From: Aquimarina aggregata
Lineage (GTDB): Bacteria; Bacteroidota; Bacteroidia; Flavobacteriales; Flavobacteriaceae
Direction of reading: 5' to 3'
Assembly: GCF_001632745.1 (NCBI RefSeq)
Contig: NZ_LQRT01000013.1
Span: 1 to 64,000 of the forward strand
Length of the DNA stretch: 64,000 nt
Positions 17,840 through 26,773 of this stretch are shown here, piece after piece. The notes under the pieces were generated by a model. It was given only the letters and a program-made list of their open reading frames with translations, made no database searches and was not told the origin of the DNA. Position 1 is the stretch's first letter. Each line of letters opens with the position of its first letter. The translations under genes and the position numbers were made by a program.

Positions 17840-19030
17840 TTGAAGGAAGATTTTTTTAAATACCAAGCACAAACAAGTCCACATCCTTTAGCAATGGAAA
17901 TTTCACATGCTGTAGGATCTTATATTTATGATACTAATGGTAAAAAATATCTTGATTTTGTAGCTGGTGTATCGGCCTGCAGCCTAGGACATAGACATCC
18001 AAGAGTAATAAAAGCCATACAAGAACAATTAGATAAGTACTTGCATGTTATGGTTTATGGTGAATATATCCAGCAACCAGCAGTAACATTAACAAAACTT
18101 TTAGCACATCACCTCCCCCCTTCTCTAGAAAAAACTTATTTAACCAATTCAGGAACCGAAGCTATCGAAGGATCTCTTAAACTGGCAAGAAGAGTAACAG
18201 GTCGCAGTCAAATTATTGCAGCCAATCTAGCCTATCACGGTAACACTATGGGATCAATGAGTGTAATGGGGTATGAAGAACGCAAAAGAGCTTTTAGACC
18301 ATTACTTCCTGATGTAAGCTTTATTAATTTTAATTTTGAAGGTGATCTATCTCAGATAACAGAAAACACGACGGCTGTCTTGTTAGAAACAATACAAGGC
18401 GGAGCCGGTTTTATAGTTCCAAAAAATAATTATTTGCAAAAAGTTAGGAAACGCTGTGATGAAGTAGGTGCTTTATTAATTTTAGACGAAATCCAACCAG
18501 GATTTGGTAGAACAGGTACTCTTTTTGGTTTTCAAAACTATAACATAGTGCCTGATATACTTGTCCTCGGAAAAGGAATGGGCGGGGGTCTTCCGATTGG
18601 AGCGTTTACAGCTTCCTCTGAAATGATGGATCAATTGCAAGACAACCCCAAATTAGGTCATATTACAACATTTGGAGGAAATCCTGTCATTGCATCTGCT
18701 GCTTTGGCAACATTACAGGAACTTACAGAAAGTGACGTAATGGCAGAGGTATTAGAAAAAGAAAAACTATTTAGATCAATACTTGTACATCCACTAATTA
18801 CAGAGATTAGAGGTATTGGTTTAATGTTAGCTTGTATAACTCCTTCAGAGGAGATCACAAATCGAATAATAATGCTTTGTCAAGAGAAAGGATTAATCCT
18901 GTTTTGGCTCTTGTTCGAGTCAAAAGCAGTACGAATCACACCTCCGTTGACCATTTCTGTTGAAGAGATCAAAGAAGGTTGCGCCATTCTCTTAAGTGTT
19001 TTAGATCAAATTAATGAGCTTAATAAATGA
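17840..19030 (+). CDS. Class III aminotransferase (acetylornithine aminotransferase-like), TTG start
   Basis: 396-aa PLP-dependent enzyme. It shows NSGTEAIEGSLKLARR (cofactor phosphate binding), LILDEIQPGFGRTG with the PLP-ring Asp, and LGKGMGGGLPIGAF with the Schiff-base lysine Lys245. Starting at TTG 17840 gives MKEDFFKYQAQTSPHPLAMEI; the next ATG would remove this conserved start. The sequence class covers ArgD, ornithine and other omega-aminotransferases. No arginine genes are nearby; instead it sits in the OstA-TPR-DUF368 neighbourhood conserved in Flavobacteriia, so the substrate is uncertain. Confidence 0.9.
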   Translation: MKEDFFKYQAQTSPHPLAMEISHAVGSYIYDTNGKKYLDFVAGVSACSLGHRHPRVIKAIQEQLDKYLHVMVYGEYIQQPAVTLTKLLAHHLPPSLEKTYLTNSGTEAIEGSLKLARRVTGRSQIIAANLAYHGNTMGSMSVMGYEERKRAFRPLLPDVSFINFNFEGDLSQITENTTAVLLETIQGGAGFIVPKNNYLQKVRKRCDEVGALLILDEIQPGFGRTGTLFGFQNYNIVPDILVLGKGMGGGLPIGAFTASSEMMDQLQDNPKLGHITTFGGNPVIASAALATLQELTESDVMAEVLEKEKLFRSILVHPLITEIRGIGLMLACITPSEEITNRIIMLCQEKGLILFWLLFESKAVRITPPLTISVEEIKEGCAILLSVLDQINELNK

Positions 19031-19361
19031 TCTGTTAACTTGAAAAGTTGACTAAAATTTACTATATTTAGTTGAATAACACTTCTTTTCACAAAAATTC
19101 TTAAGACATATTGGCCTATAAAAAATAAACACATGATCATTTTTTATGAATGGTATGTATTTTGTTAATTAGTTTGTTAAAAACAAATGATGACTAAAGT
19201 TCAAACGTACAAATTCATTTGTAATTTTAATACTGAGGAAATCAATAATGCGAAAATAAATTACGTTTAATAAAGTTATCAAATATCCTCAATCGTTTGG
19301 GAAAGCAAAACAGATATTTATACTACTTTTACTATTTATTGAGCATCTCTAATCAACGTGT
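19031..19361. other. Intergenic region, 331 bp
   Basis: An AT-rich spacer. A short inverted repeat TTTGTT-AAA-AACAAA lies at 19173-19187. No convincing TAnnTTTG promoter, RNA gene or short ORF was recognised, although a promoter for the TPR gene is expected here. Confidence 0.4.
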
Positions 19362-20753
19362 ATGAAATTTAACCACGAAGAAGAAGAAAATAATTTCTCT
19401 ATTACTCGATACGAGTCTATGCTGAGATCTAATGATGTTAAGTTTTTTGATTCTGACGAATTTGAATCTATTATTCATCACTATCTAGAAAATGGGAAAA
19501 TTGCTAAAGCCAAAAAGGCAATATCTTTGGGTCTTTCACAACATCCATCTTCTGTAAACTTGAAATTACTACAAGTTGAAGTAATGGTATTTGAAGATCG
19601 CTTGGACAAAGCAGATAATCTCTTGGCTCAATTACATGCAATTGAACCAGAAAATGAAGAAATTTATATTCAAAAAGCTAATATTCTTTCAAAGAAAAAT
19701 GAACATTTTAGAGCCATAGAACTTCTTAATATTGCATTAAAGTATACTAATGATGAAGCAGATGTCTTTTCTTTAATAGGTATGGAGTATTTGTTTATGG
19801 ATGATTTTGAAAACGCTAAGGTTAGTTTCATGAAATGCCTTGAAGCCGATGATCATGATTATTCAGCTTTATATAATATTATTTATTGTTTTGACTTTCT
19901 AGAACAGCATGAAGATGCTATTGAATACCTTAACATGTATCTTGATAAAAACCCATATTGTGAAGTTGCTTGGCATCAAGTAGGGAAACAATATTATGAT
20001 TTGAAAGATTACAAAAAAGCATTAGCAGCATTTGATTTTGCTATCATCAGCGATGAGTATTTTATAGGTGCATATTTAGAAAAAGGGAAAGTTTTAGAAA
20101 AACTAAAACGCTATAATGAGGCTATCGAAAATTATCGAATAACTCTTGAATTAGATGACCCGACCTCTTTTGCATTACTACGAATTGGAAAGTGTTTTGA
20201 AAGATTGGGGAATGACGATTTGGCCATTCAACATTATTCCAAAACCGTACATGAAGATCCTTTATTAGACAAAGGATGGATTGCCATAACCGATTTCTAT
20301 TTACGCAAACGCAATTACCAAAAGGCACTGTATTATACAAATAAAGCCATTAGTATAGATGCAGAAAACGTTTTGTACTGGAAAAGATATGCCAAAATAA
20401 ATAACAAACTTGATTTTTTTGAAGAAGCAGAAAGAGGATATCGCAAAGCGCTAGAACTTGGTAATTATGAACTAGAAACTTGGTTAAGTCGATCAGATAT
20501 TCTTAGATTTCTTGGAGAATCAGACGCAGCTTTACAAAACTTGTTTCAAGCTATAGAATTTTATCCTGATAATGCTGAAGTTCAATTTAGGCTGGCTGGG
20601 ATCTATTATGAAAATCAAGATTATGACAAGGGAGAGCACCATATAAGAAAAGCACTTGAATTAGATTATGAATATCATATAGTTTTAGAAGAACTTTTTG
20701 ATAAAGTATTTAATTTAAGTTTAGTGAAAAATATTATTTCAGAATATAAATAA
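19362..20753 (+). CDS. Tetratricopeptide repeat protein
   Basis: 463 aa composed almost wholly of TPR helix pairs from about residue 35 to 450 (for example AWHQVGKQYYDLKDYKKALAAFDFAI and AYLEKGKVLEKLKRYNEAIENYRITL). No signal peptide or membrane span, so probably a cytoplasmic scaffold. It has no catalytic domain and no specific function can be assigned. It sits between the aminotransferase and the DUF368 pair in an arrangement conserved in related genomes. Confidence 0.92.
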   Translation: MKFNHEEEENNFSITRYESMLRSNDVKFFDSDEFESIIHHYLENGKIAKAKKAISLGLSQHPSSVNLKLLQVEVMVFEDRLDKADNLLAQLHAIEPENEEIYIQKANILSKKNEHFRAIELLNIALKYTNDEADVFSLIGMEYLFMDDFENAKVSFMKCLEADDHDYSALYNIIYCFDFLEQHEDAIEYLNMYLDKNPYCEVAWHQVGKQYYDLKDYKKALAAFDFAIISDEYFIGAYLEKGKVLEKLKRYNEAIENYRITLELDDPTSFALLRIGKCFERLGNDDLAIQHYSKTVHEDPLLDKGWIAITDFYLRKRNYQKALYYTNKAISIDAENVLYWKRYAKINNKLDFFEEAERGYRKALELGNYELETWLSRSDILRFLGESDAALQNLFQAIEFYPDNAEVQFRLAGIYYENQDYDKGEHHIRKALELDYEYHIVLEELFDKVFNLSLVKNIISEYK

Positions 20754-20800
20754 TAACAAAAAAGACATTTTTTTCTATAATAAGGCTTCGCAAAAATCCA

Positions 20801-20808
20801 TACATTTG
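20801..20808 (+). promoter_or_regulatory. Probable promoter of the DUF368-aroE operon
   Basis: TACATTTG matches the TAnnTTTG -7 element and lies 27 nt before the first DUF368 ATG. No good TTG is present 19 bp upstream, so support is partial. Confidence 0.45.
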
Positions 20809-20835
20809 TTTTGATCAATACTTAAAACTAAAAAA

Positions 20836-21801
20836 ATGCGGAGAAGTCTTAAGGACTACCTAATTATTTCAATTAAAGGATTAGCAATGGGAGCAGCAGA
20901 TGTTGTTCCTGGTGTTTCTGGAGGGACAATCGCTTTTGTCTCAGGAATCTATGAAGAGTTAATCGAAACTATAAATAAGTTAGACTTCTCATTCTTTTCT
21001 ACTTGGAAAAAAGAAGGTTTTTTAAATGCTTGGAAAGCATACAATCTTTCTTTTTTATCCACACTATTTTTAGGGATTGCTATTAGCATTTTATCTCTTG
21101 CTAAGCTAATTAAATGGCTACTTCATAATGAACCTCTATTACTTTGGGCTTTTTTCTTTGGATTAGTTTTAGCTAGTATTGTTTACATAGGAAAACAAAT
21201 TACTAGTTTTAAACCCAAAGTATGGTTAAGCATTTTAATAACCGGCATATTATCTTATTTCATAACACTTGCAGAACCCTTGGCATCACCAGATAGTAAC
21301 TGGTATCTACTTTTTTGTGGATTTATAGCTATTATAGCAATGATATTACCAGGCGTTTCTGGTGCGTTTATTTTATTGATATTAGGAGCTTATCAGACGT
21401 TTATTAATATTTTAAATCAACTAAGAGACGGTTTAGTTAATTTTGATATTGATATTTTAACACAAGCTATTATTAAGCTAATTATCATAGCTTTAGGCGC
21501 TATCACAGGTTTAAAATTGTTCTCCAGAATTTTAAACTGGATGTTTAAGAACCATAAAAATGTTACTCTGGCAATTCTAACAGGTTTCATGATTGGATCA
21601 TTAAATAAACTATGGCCATGGAAAGAAGTGTTATCTTGGAGAACAAATTCTGAAGGAATTAAAGTTCCACTTATAGAAAAAAGTATTTTACCAAATAACT
21701 TTGAGGGAGATCCAAAAATCTTATTGGTTTTGCTCCTTGTTTGTGTTGGTTTTCTTTTAATTTTAATATTAGAACGTTTGGCAAACAAAAAAGCTAATTA
21801 A
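20836..21801 (+). CDS. DUF368 (PopT-type) polyprenyl-phosphate transporter, copy 1
   Basis: 321-aa polytopic membrane protein. It has the family signature MGAADVVPGVSGGTIAFVSGIYEEL near the N-terminus and the internally repeated MILPGVSGAFILLILGAYQ around residue 175, giving the two-fold repeat typical of DUF368. In other bacteria DUF368 proteins (PopT) return undecaprenyl phosphate across the inner membrane so the lipid carrier can be reused for cell wall and surface-glycan synthesis. It is followed 6 nt later by a second, divergent copy, and then aroE. Confidence 0.92.
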   Translation: MRRSLKDYLIISIKGLAMGAADVVPGVSGGTIAFVSGIYEELIETINKLDFSFFSTWKKEGFLNAWKAYNLSFLSTLFLGIAISILSLAKLIKWLLHNEPLLLWAFFFGLVLASIVYIGKQITSFKPKVWLSILITGILSYFITLAEPLASPDSNWYLLFCGFIAIIAMILPGVSGAFILLILGAYQTFINILNQLRDGLVNFDIDILTQAIIKLIIIALGAITGLKLFSRILNWMFKNHKNVTLAILTGFMIGSLNKLWPWKEVLSWRTNSEGIKVPLIEKSILPNNFEGDPKILLVLLLVCVGFLLILILERLANKKAN

Positions 21802-21807
21802 TATATA

Positions 21808-22833
21808 ATGCAACAAAGTACTCGAACTTTTAGTGATAGACTTTTTCTAGTCATAAAAGGGTTAGCAATGGGTGCAGCTAATAAAGTACCTGGTGTTTCA
21901 GGAGGAGTCGTAGCTTTTGTCGCAGGGTTTTATGAAGAATTTATTTACTCACTTCAAAAAATAAATTTTAAAGCGTTTAAACTTTTTATCAATTTTAGAT
22001 TCAAGAGTTTCTGGCGATATGTAAACGGTAGATTTCTTGGGTTATTGATATTAGGAATGCTTATCAGCTATTTTAGCGTTTCAAAAATTCTTGATTACCT
22101 TATTATACATTATGAACTTTATGTATGGGCCGCCTTTTTTGGAATGATTATCGGCTCAATTTATTATATAGTTAAAGATTTTGATGATTGGAGTAAAAAA
22201 AACATATGTATTATCATCATTAGTATAATTGTTGGAGTAAGCATTAGTCTGCTTGACCCTGCAAAAGAAAATGACAACCTATTTTTTGTTTTTGTATGCG
22301 GTATAATTGGCGTTTCGGGAATGACACTACCAGGATTGTCAGGATCTTTTATTCTAATTTTACTTGGCAATTATGTCTTATTATTGGTAGACTCTGTAAA
22401 CGCATTGTATGATACTATTGCCGATATCATTCAATGGGATTTTTCTTTTGTAGACAATACACAACGAATAAGATTATTGCAAGTATTAGTAATATTTAGT
22501 CTTGGTTCGCTAACAGGTTTAGTAACCTTATCTCATTTTTTAGGCTATGTACTTAAACATTTTAAAAATGCGACTTTTGCATCCATAATTGGTTTTATTT
22601 CAGGTTCTCTTGGTGTAGTTTGGCCATGGAAAGATAAAGTGTATAAAACAGATACAATGGGGAATGTTCAAATCGATGCGCTAGGCGATCCTATACTAGA
22701 TAATTACGATCGATATTTTCCTGATTTTGCAATTGCAGAAACCTACTTCGGGATTTTTTCTATTGGTATTGGTATTGGTATTGTTTTATGGTTAGAATGG
22801 TATGGGCAAAAGACTTCTAAAATTTCAAAATGA
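21808..22833 (+). CDS. DUF368 (PopT-type) polyprenyl-phosphate transporter, copy 2
   Basis: 341 aa. Same fold as the gene before it: MGAANKVPGVSGGVVAFVAGFYEEF near the N-terminus and MTLPGLSGSFILILLGNY in the second half. The shared VPGVSGG and WPWKDK/WPWKE motifs show the two are paralogs, but overall identity looks moderate, so the duplication is old. The stop codon overlaps the aroE start by 4 nt, indicating translational coupling. The two copies may form a heterodimer or serve different lipid carriers; neither is shown. Confidence 0.92.
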   Translation: MQQSTRTFSDRLFLVIKGLAMGAANKVPGVSGGVVAFVAGFYEEFIYSLQKINFKAFKLFINFRFKSFWRYVNGRFLGLLILGMLISYFSVSKILDYLIIHYELYVWAAFFGMIIGSIYYIVKDFDDWSKKNICIIIISIIVGVSISLLDPAKENDNLFFVFVCGIIGVSGMTLPGLSGSFILILLGNYVLLLVDSVNALYDTIADIIQWDFSFVDNTQRIRLLQVLVIFSLGSLTGLVTLSHFLGYVLKHFKNATFASIIGFISGSLGVVWPWKDKVYKTDTMGNVQIDALGDPILDNYDRYFPDFAIAETYFGIFSIGIGIGIVLWLEWYGQKTSKISK

Positions 22834-23561
22834 AAAAAATTTACGGATTATTAGGTAGAGATATTGGGTATTCATTTTCTAAAGGTTTTTTTACTGAAAA
22901 ATTTACAAAAGAAAACCTTGATTGTGAATACAATAATTTTGACCTGAAACAAATAGAAAGTTTTAAAGAAGTTATTAATGATCCTTCAATACAGGGATTA
23001 AATGTTACAATCCCATATAAAGAAGAAGTAGTATCCTATTTGGATAATTTAGATACTGTTGCCAAAGAAATTGGAGCCGTCAACGTTATTAAATTTGAAA
23101 AAGATAAAAAACTAACTGGATTTAATAGTGATTATTATGGCTTTACAGAAGCACTAAAACCATTACTAAACAAATCCATTAAAAAAGCTTTAATATTAGG
23201 TACAGGTGGCGCCTCAAAAGCGATTGCTTACGCACTAGATAAGCTAGGTATAACACATACTTTTGTCTCTAGAAATCCTGATTTTAATGAGTTAAGTTAT
23301 ATCGATCTGGATGAAGATATCATGAATGAATATAGACTAGTTATTAACTGTACTCCTTTAGGCACTCATCCAAACATTGAAGATTTCCCAAATATCCCAT
23401 ATGAATACATTACTGAAAATCATGTTTTCTTTGATTTAATTTACAATCCCGCTGAGACCACTTTTATGAAAAAAGGAAAAGAAAAAGGAGCAAAAGTATC
23501 AAACGGACTTCAAATGTTAATTCTTCAAGCTCAAAAATCATGGGAGATCTGGAACTCCTAA
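22830..23561 (+). CDS. aroE: Shikimate dehydrogenase
   Basis: 243 aa. NADPH-dependent reduction of 3-dehydroshikimate in the aromatic amino acid pathway. It has the substrate-site sequence GYSFSKGFF (in place of the more usual SxSP form), the catalytic Lys in NVTIPYKEEV, the nucleotide-binding LILGTGGASKAIAYAL, INCTPLGTHP, and the C-terminal NGLQMLILQAQKSWEIW. Slightly short compared with the roughly 270 aa of E. coli AroE, as usual in Bacteroidetes. The start overlaps the preceding DUF368 gene. Confidence 0.95.
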   Translation: MKKIYGLLGRDIGYSFSKGFFTEKFTKENLDCEYNNFDLKQIESFKEVINDPSIQGLNVTIPYKEEVVSYLDNLDTVAKEIGAVNVIKFEKDKKLTGFNSDYYGFTEALKPLLNKSIKKALILGTGGASKAIAYALDKLGITHTFVSRNPDFNELSYIDLDEDIMNEYRLVINCTPLGTHPNIEDFPNIPYEYITENHVFFDLIYNPAETTFMKKGKEKGAKVSNGLQMLILQAQKSWEIWNS

Positions 23562-23702
23562 TTTTCAGACGCCCTCCCAGTAAGATAACAATCTGCTATA
23601 AACACAAGAAGTTCCTAAAACGCTTCAATAACTTTGAGGTTTTCTAATATGTTAGTATCTTAGTCATTGATTAATGCTTAGACCAATAAAAACGTTCACA
23701 CA

Positions 23703-25847
23703 ATGTCAACACGTGATAACCTGCCTAAGGCAGATGGAGAGAAGGATAATAAGGCCGAGATTTTGAAAGAAAATTCTGAAGTTAACACTACTGAATCTGC
23801 TCCGGCGACCCCCTTAGATACTGGAGATACTATTAGCAAAGAATCTTCGGAAGAACAGCTAAGTATAGAAAAATCCGAAGTAGAAAATACTCTTGAGAAC
23901 ACTCCTGAAGAGCCAAAAGAATCAGAAGTTTCTGATCTTGATTCTACATCAACAACTGCTAACCCTCAAATAACCGATGCTATAACTCAGGATACTCAAA
24001 CGGATGTTATAAAAAGTAAAGATGACGACGTTACAGAAGTTTCTGACGTTAAGAATGATGAAGTTCAAGATCAAATGGATGAGGCGGTTGCAGAACATAG
24101 TGAGGACGAAACCACCCAAGAAAGACATGATATCGAGAAGAAAGATTATCATGCTATGACAAAAGAGCAATTAATCAAGGAATTGAGCATCTTGGTTAAA
24201 AATGAAAAAATTCAGGCAATCAAAGAACATGTCGAAGAGATTAAAACTGAATTTAATGAAAAATTTAATGAAGAAGTAGAACAGAAAAAAGAAGAGTTTT
24301 TAGCTGAAGGTGGTAATGTTATTGATTTTTATTACTCTACTCCTATAAAAAAAGAATTCAATTCTGTATATTTTGATTATAAAGAAAAGCGTAATGCTTA
24401 TTATCAAAATCTTAAAAAAGATCTTCAAGAAAACCTTAAGAGAAGACTAGAATTAATAGATGAATTAAAAGGTCTATTAAATGTTGACGAAAATATCAAC
24501 ACCACATATAATCATTTCAAAAGCATACAAGAAAGATGGCGTAATGCTGGTCCTATTCCAAGAGACAAATACAATACTGTTTGGAATACATATCATCATC
24601 ATACAGAAAATTTTTATGATTTTTTACATTTAAATCGAGAGTTTAGAGATCTTGACTTTAAACATAACTTAGAACAAAAACTCAAGATTATAGAACGTGC
24701 TACAGAACTTGCACAAGAAACCGATGTAAACAGAGCATTTAGAGAATTACAATTGCTTCACAAAATGTGGAAAGAAGATCTAGGTCCTGTTGGAAAAGAA
24801 TATCGTGAACCTATTTGGGAAAAGTTTAGTGCCCTTACTAAACAAATTCATGAAAACAGACAAAAGTTTTTCAAAGAACAGGATAAAGTTTATGAAGTTA
24901 ATCTAGAAACAAAACGAGCTATTATAGCACAAATAGTAGAAGTCGCTAAAACAAGCCCCAATAATCATAGTGGTTGGCAACAAAAGATTAAAGAAATTGA
25001 AGCTTTACGAGAAGAGTTCTTTAAAGCAGGTAAAGTCCCGTCTTATGTAAATGAACAAACTTGGAGTGAATTTAAATCTGCAGTTAGAGATTTTAATCGA
25101 AATAAAAATGCTTTCTACAAAGGATTAAAGAAAGAACAATTTCTTAATCTAAATAAGAAAATGGAACTTATCCAAATAGCCGAGGATAATAAGGATAGTG
25201 ATGATTTTTCGGTTACTACTCCATTAATGAAAAAAATTCAGGCAGATTGGAAAAAAATTGGACATGTTCCGCGTAAGGATAGTGATAGGATCTGGAAAAG
25301 GTTTAAAGATGCTTGCAACTCATATTTTGATCGTATACATGCAGAAAGAAATGAAGCCAATAAAGAAGAACTTGTCTCACTAGAAAAGAAACAATCACAT
25401 ATAGAAGCACTTAAAGATCTTAAACTTTCTGGTGATCCTGCAGCTGATCTTAAGACGATAAAAGACAATATATCTGTATGGAAAACTCTTGGAAGAGTTC
25501 CTTATAAAAAGAAAAATATTGAGTCAGAATATAACAAAGCTTTAGATGGGCTTTTTCAACAACTCAATTTAAGTCGTCAAGAAACTGAGATGATTAAGTA
25601 TGAAAATAAACTAAGTTCATTATCAAATCAAAGCGATGACAGTGCTTTAAGAAATGAACAAAATTTTATTCGTAAGAAAATCGATGAAGTTAATGGTGAA
25701 ATAAGACAATTAGAAAACAATCTTCAGTTTTTTAAGAACGCTAAAGATGACAATCCTCTGGTACTAGAAGTTCATAAAAATATCGAAAAGCATAGGGATA
25801 GTCTAGAAGTATGGAAAGCGAAATTGAAAAAAATTAAGCAACTGTAA
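23703..25847 (+). CDS. DUF349-repeat protein
   Basis: 714 aa. The first 150 residues are acidic, low-complexity and probably disordered (rich in E, D, S, T). From about 190 onward there are repeated DUF349 helical units with the signature F..IQERWRNAGPIPRDKYNTVW, LHKMWKEDLGPVGKEYREPIWEKF, IQADWKKIGHVPRKDSDRIWKRF and ISVWKTLGRVPYKKKNIESEY, and a C-terminal coiled coil (about 615-714). No enzyme motif or signal peptide. Widespread in Bacteroidetes with no settled function. Confidence 0.92.
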   Translation: MSTRDNLPKADGEKDNKAEILKENSEVNTTESAPATPLDTGDTISKESSEEQLSIEKSEVENTLENTPEEPKESEVSDLDSTSTTANPQITDAITQDTQTDVIKSKDDDVTEVSDVKNDEVQDQMDEAVAEHSEDETTQERHDIEKKDYHAMTKEQLIKELSILVKNEKIQAIKEHVEEIKTEFNEKFNEEVEQKKEEFLAEGGNVIDFYYSTPIKKEFNSVYFDYKEKRNAYYQNLKKDLQENLKRRLELIDELKGLLNVDENINTTYNHFKSIQERWRNAGPIPRDKYNTVWNTYHHHTENFYDFLHLNREFRDLDFKHNLEQKLKIIERATELAQETDVNRAFRELQLLHKMWKEDLGPVGKEYREPIWEKFSALTKQIHENRQKFFKEQDKVYEVNLETKRAIIAQIVEVAKTSPNNHSGWQQKIKEIEALREEFFKAGKVPSYVNEQTWSEFKSAVRDFNRNKNAFYKGLKKEQFLNLNKKMELIQIAEDNKDSDDFSVTTPLMKKIQADWKKIGHVPRKDSDRIWKRFKDACNSYFDRIHAERNEANKEELVSLEKKQSHIEALKDLKLSGDPAADLKTIKDNISVWKTLGRVPYKKKNIESEYNKALDGLFQQLNLSRQETEMIKYENKLSSLSNQSDDSALRNEQNFIRKKIDEVNGEIRQLENNLQFFKNAKDDNPLVLEVHKNIEKHRDSLEVWKAKLKKIKQL

Positions 25848-25852
25848 TTCAT

Positions 25853-26479
25853 ATGCAATGTACCCTTTGTGGTTCAGAAACTATATTGTTTTCTAAACTA
25901 CGAAAACGAATTTTCTTGAGATGCCCAACTTGTCGTGCAATAGTACTTCATAAAGATCACTATCTGACTCCTGAGCAAGAAAAGGAAAGATATGAATTAC
26001 ATCACAATGACATTAATGATCTTGGTTATAAAAAATTTGTATCCCCAATAATACAAGCTGTAGAAAATGATTATAACCCTAATCATTTTGGTTTAGATTT
26101 TGGATCAGGAAGTGGTCCAATAGTAACTTCATTATTAAGCAAAAAAGGATATCAAATAACGATGTATGATCCTTTTTTTACACCCAATACTAATGCCCTA
26201 TCCGCAAAATATGATTATATCATTTGTTGTGAAGTGATGGAACATTTTTACGATCCCGCCAAAGAATTTAATCTTCTTTACTCTTTACTAAACCAGAACG
26301 GTTCCTTATACTGCAAAACGAACTTATTTAAATCATCAATTGATTTTACATCATGGTGGTACAAAAACGACTCTACCCATGTCTTTTTTTACACCAGTGA
26401 GACTTTAAACTGGATTCAGAAAACATATGGTTTTATCAGTGTTACTATCTCTGATAAAATTATAGTTTTCCAGAAATAG
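25853..26479 (+). CDS. Zinc-ribbon class I SAM methyltransferase
   Basis: 208 aa. An N-terminal four-cysteine zinc ribbon (CTLCGS at about 3-6 and CPTCRA at about 25-28) precedes a Rossmann methyltransferase with GLDFGSGSGPIVTSLL (SAM motif I), MYDPFF (motif II acid) and CCEVMEHFYDP (methyltransferase 11 type). The start lies 6 nt after the DUF349 stop, so the two are cotranscribed. The zinc ribbon resembles those of methyltransferases acting on rRNA or on sugar nucleotides; the substrate is unknown. Confidence 0.87.
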   Translation: MQCTLCGSETILFSKLRKRIFLRCPTCRAIVLHKDHYLTPEQEKERYELHHNDINDLGYKKFVSPIIQAVENDYNPNHFGLDFGSGSGPIVTSLLSKKGYQITMYDPFFTPNTNALSAKYDYIICCEVMEHFYDPAKEFNLLYSLLNQNGSLYCKTNLFKSSIDFTSWWYKNDSTHVFFYTSETLNWIQKTYGFISVTISDKIIVFQK

Positions 26480-26582
26480 TTTCTCATAAAATTTCAATAC
26501 ACTAAAAATCAAACCTTTACTCACTCTCTAGATTAAGTTCTTATACTAGTCAAAATAAATATTTATCTACTGTTTATCAACA

Positions 26583-26600
26583 CGCAAACGTTTTCGTTTG
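26583..26600. promoter_or_regulatory. LacI-type operator candidate upstream of the alpha-amylase
   Basis: CGCAAACGTTTTCG (26583-26596) is a 12-of-14 palindrome centred on CG, the architecture bound by LacI/GalR-family regulators. The overlapping CAAACG-TTTT-CGTTTG (26585-26600) is a perfect inverted repeat. It lies about 175 bp upstream of the amylase ATG, in a 294-bp spacer with no other recognisable element. Maltose/starch regulators of the LacI family are known in Flavobacteria, so a starch-responsive operator is reasonable; no regulator gene lies in the window. Confidence 0.55.
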
Positions 26601-26773
26601 TCAAAAGTAAAAAATAGTCTTTCAACTTCATGTAAATTACTAAATCACTAACTATAATATTAAAAAATTAAGATATCCCTAATGATGTCTTAAATTAACT
26701 AACACAAACGTAATTTTAATCTTTTCAGTGATTTCTTGCGCAAATTATCTGGAGACAAATAAGGCTTATACAA

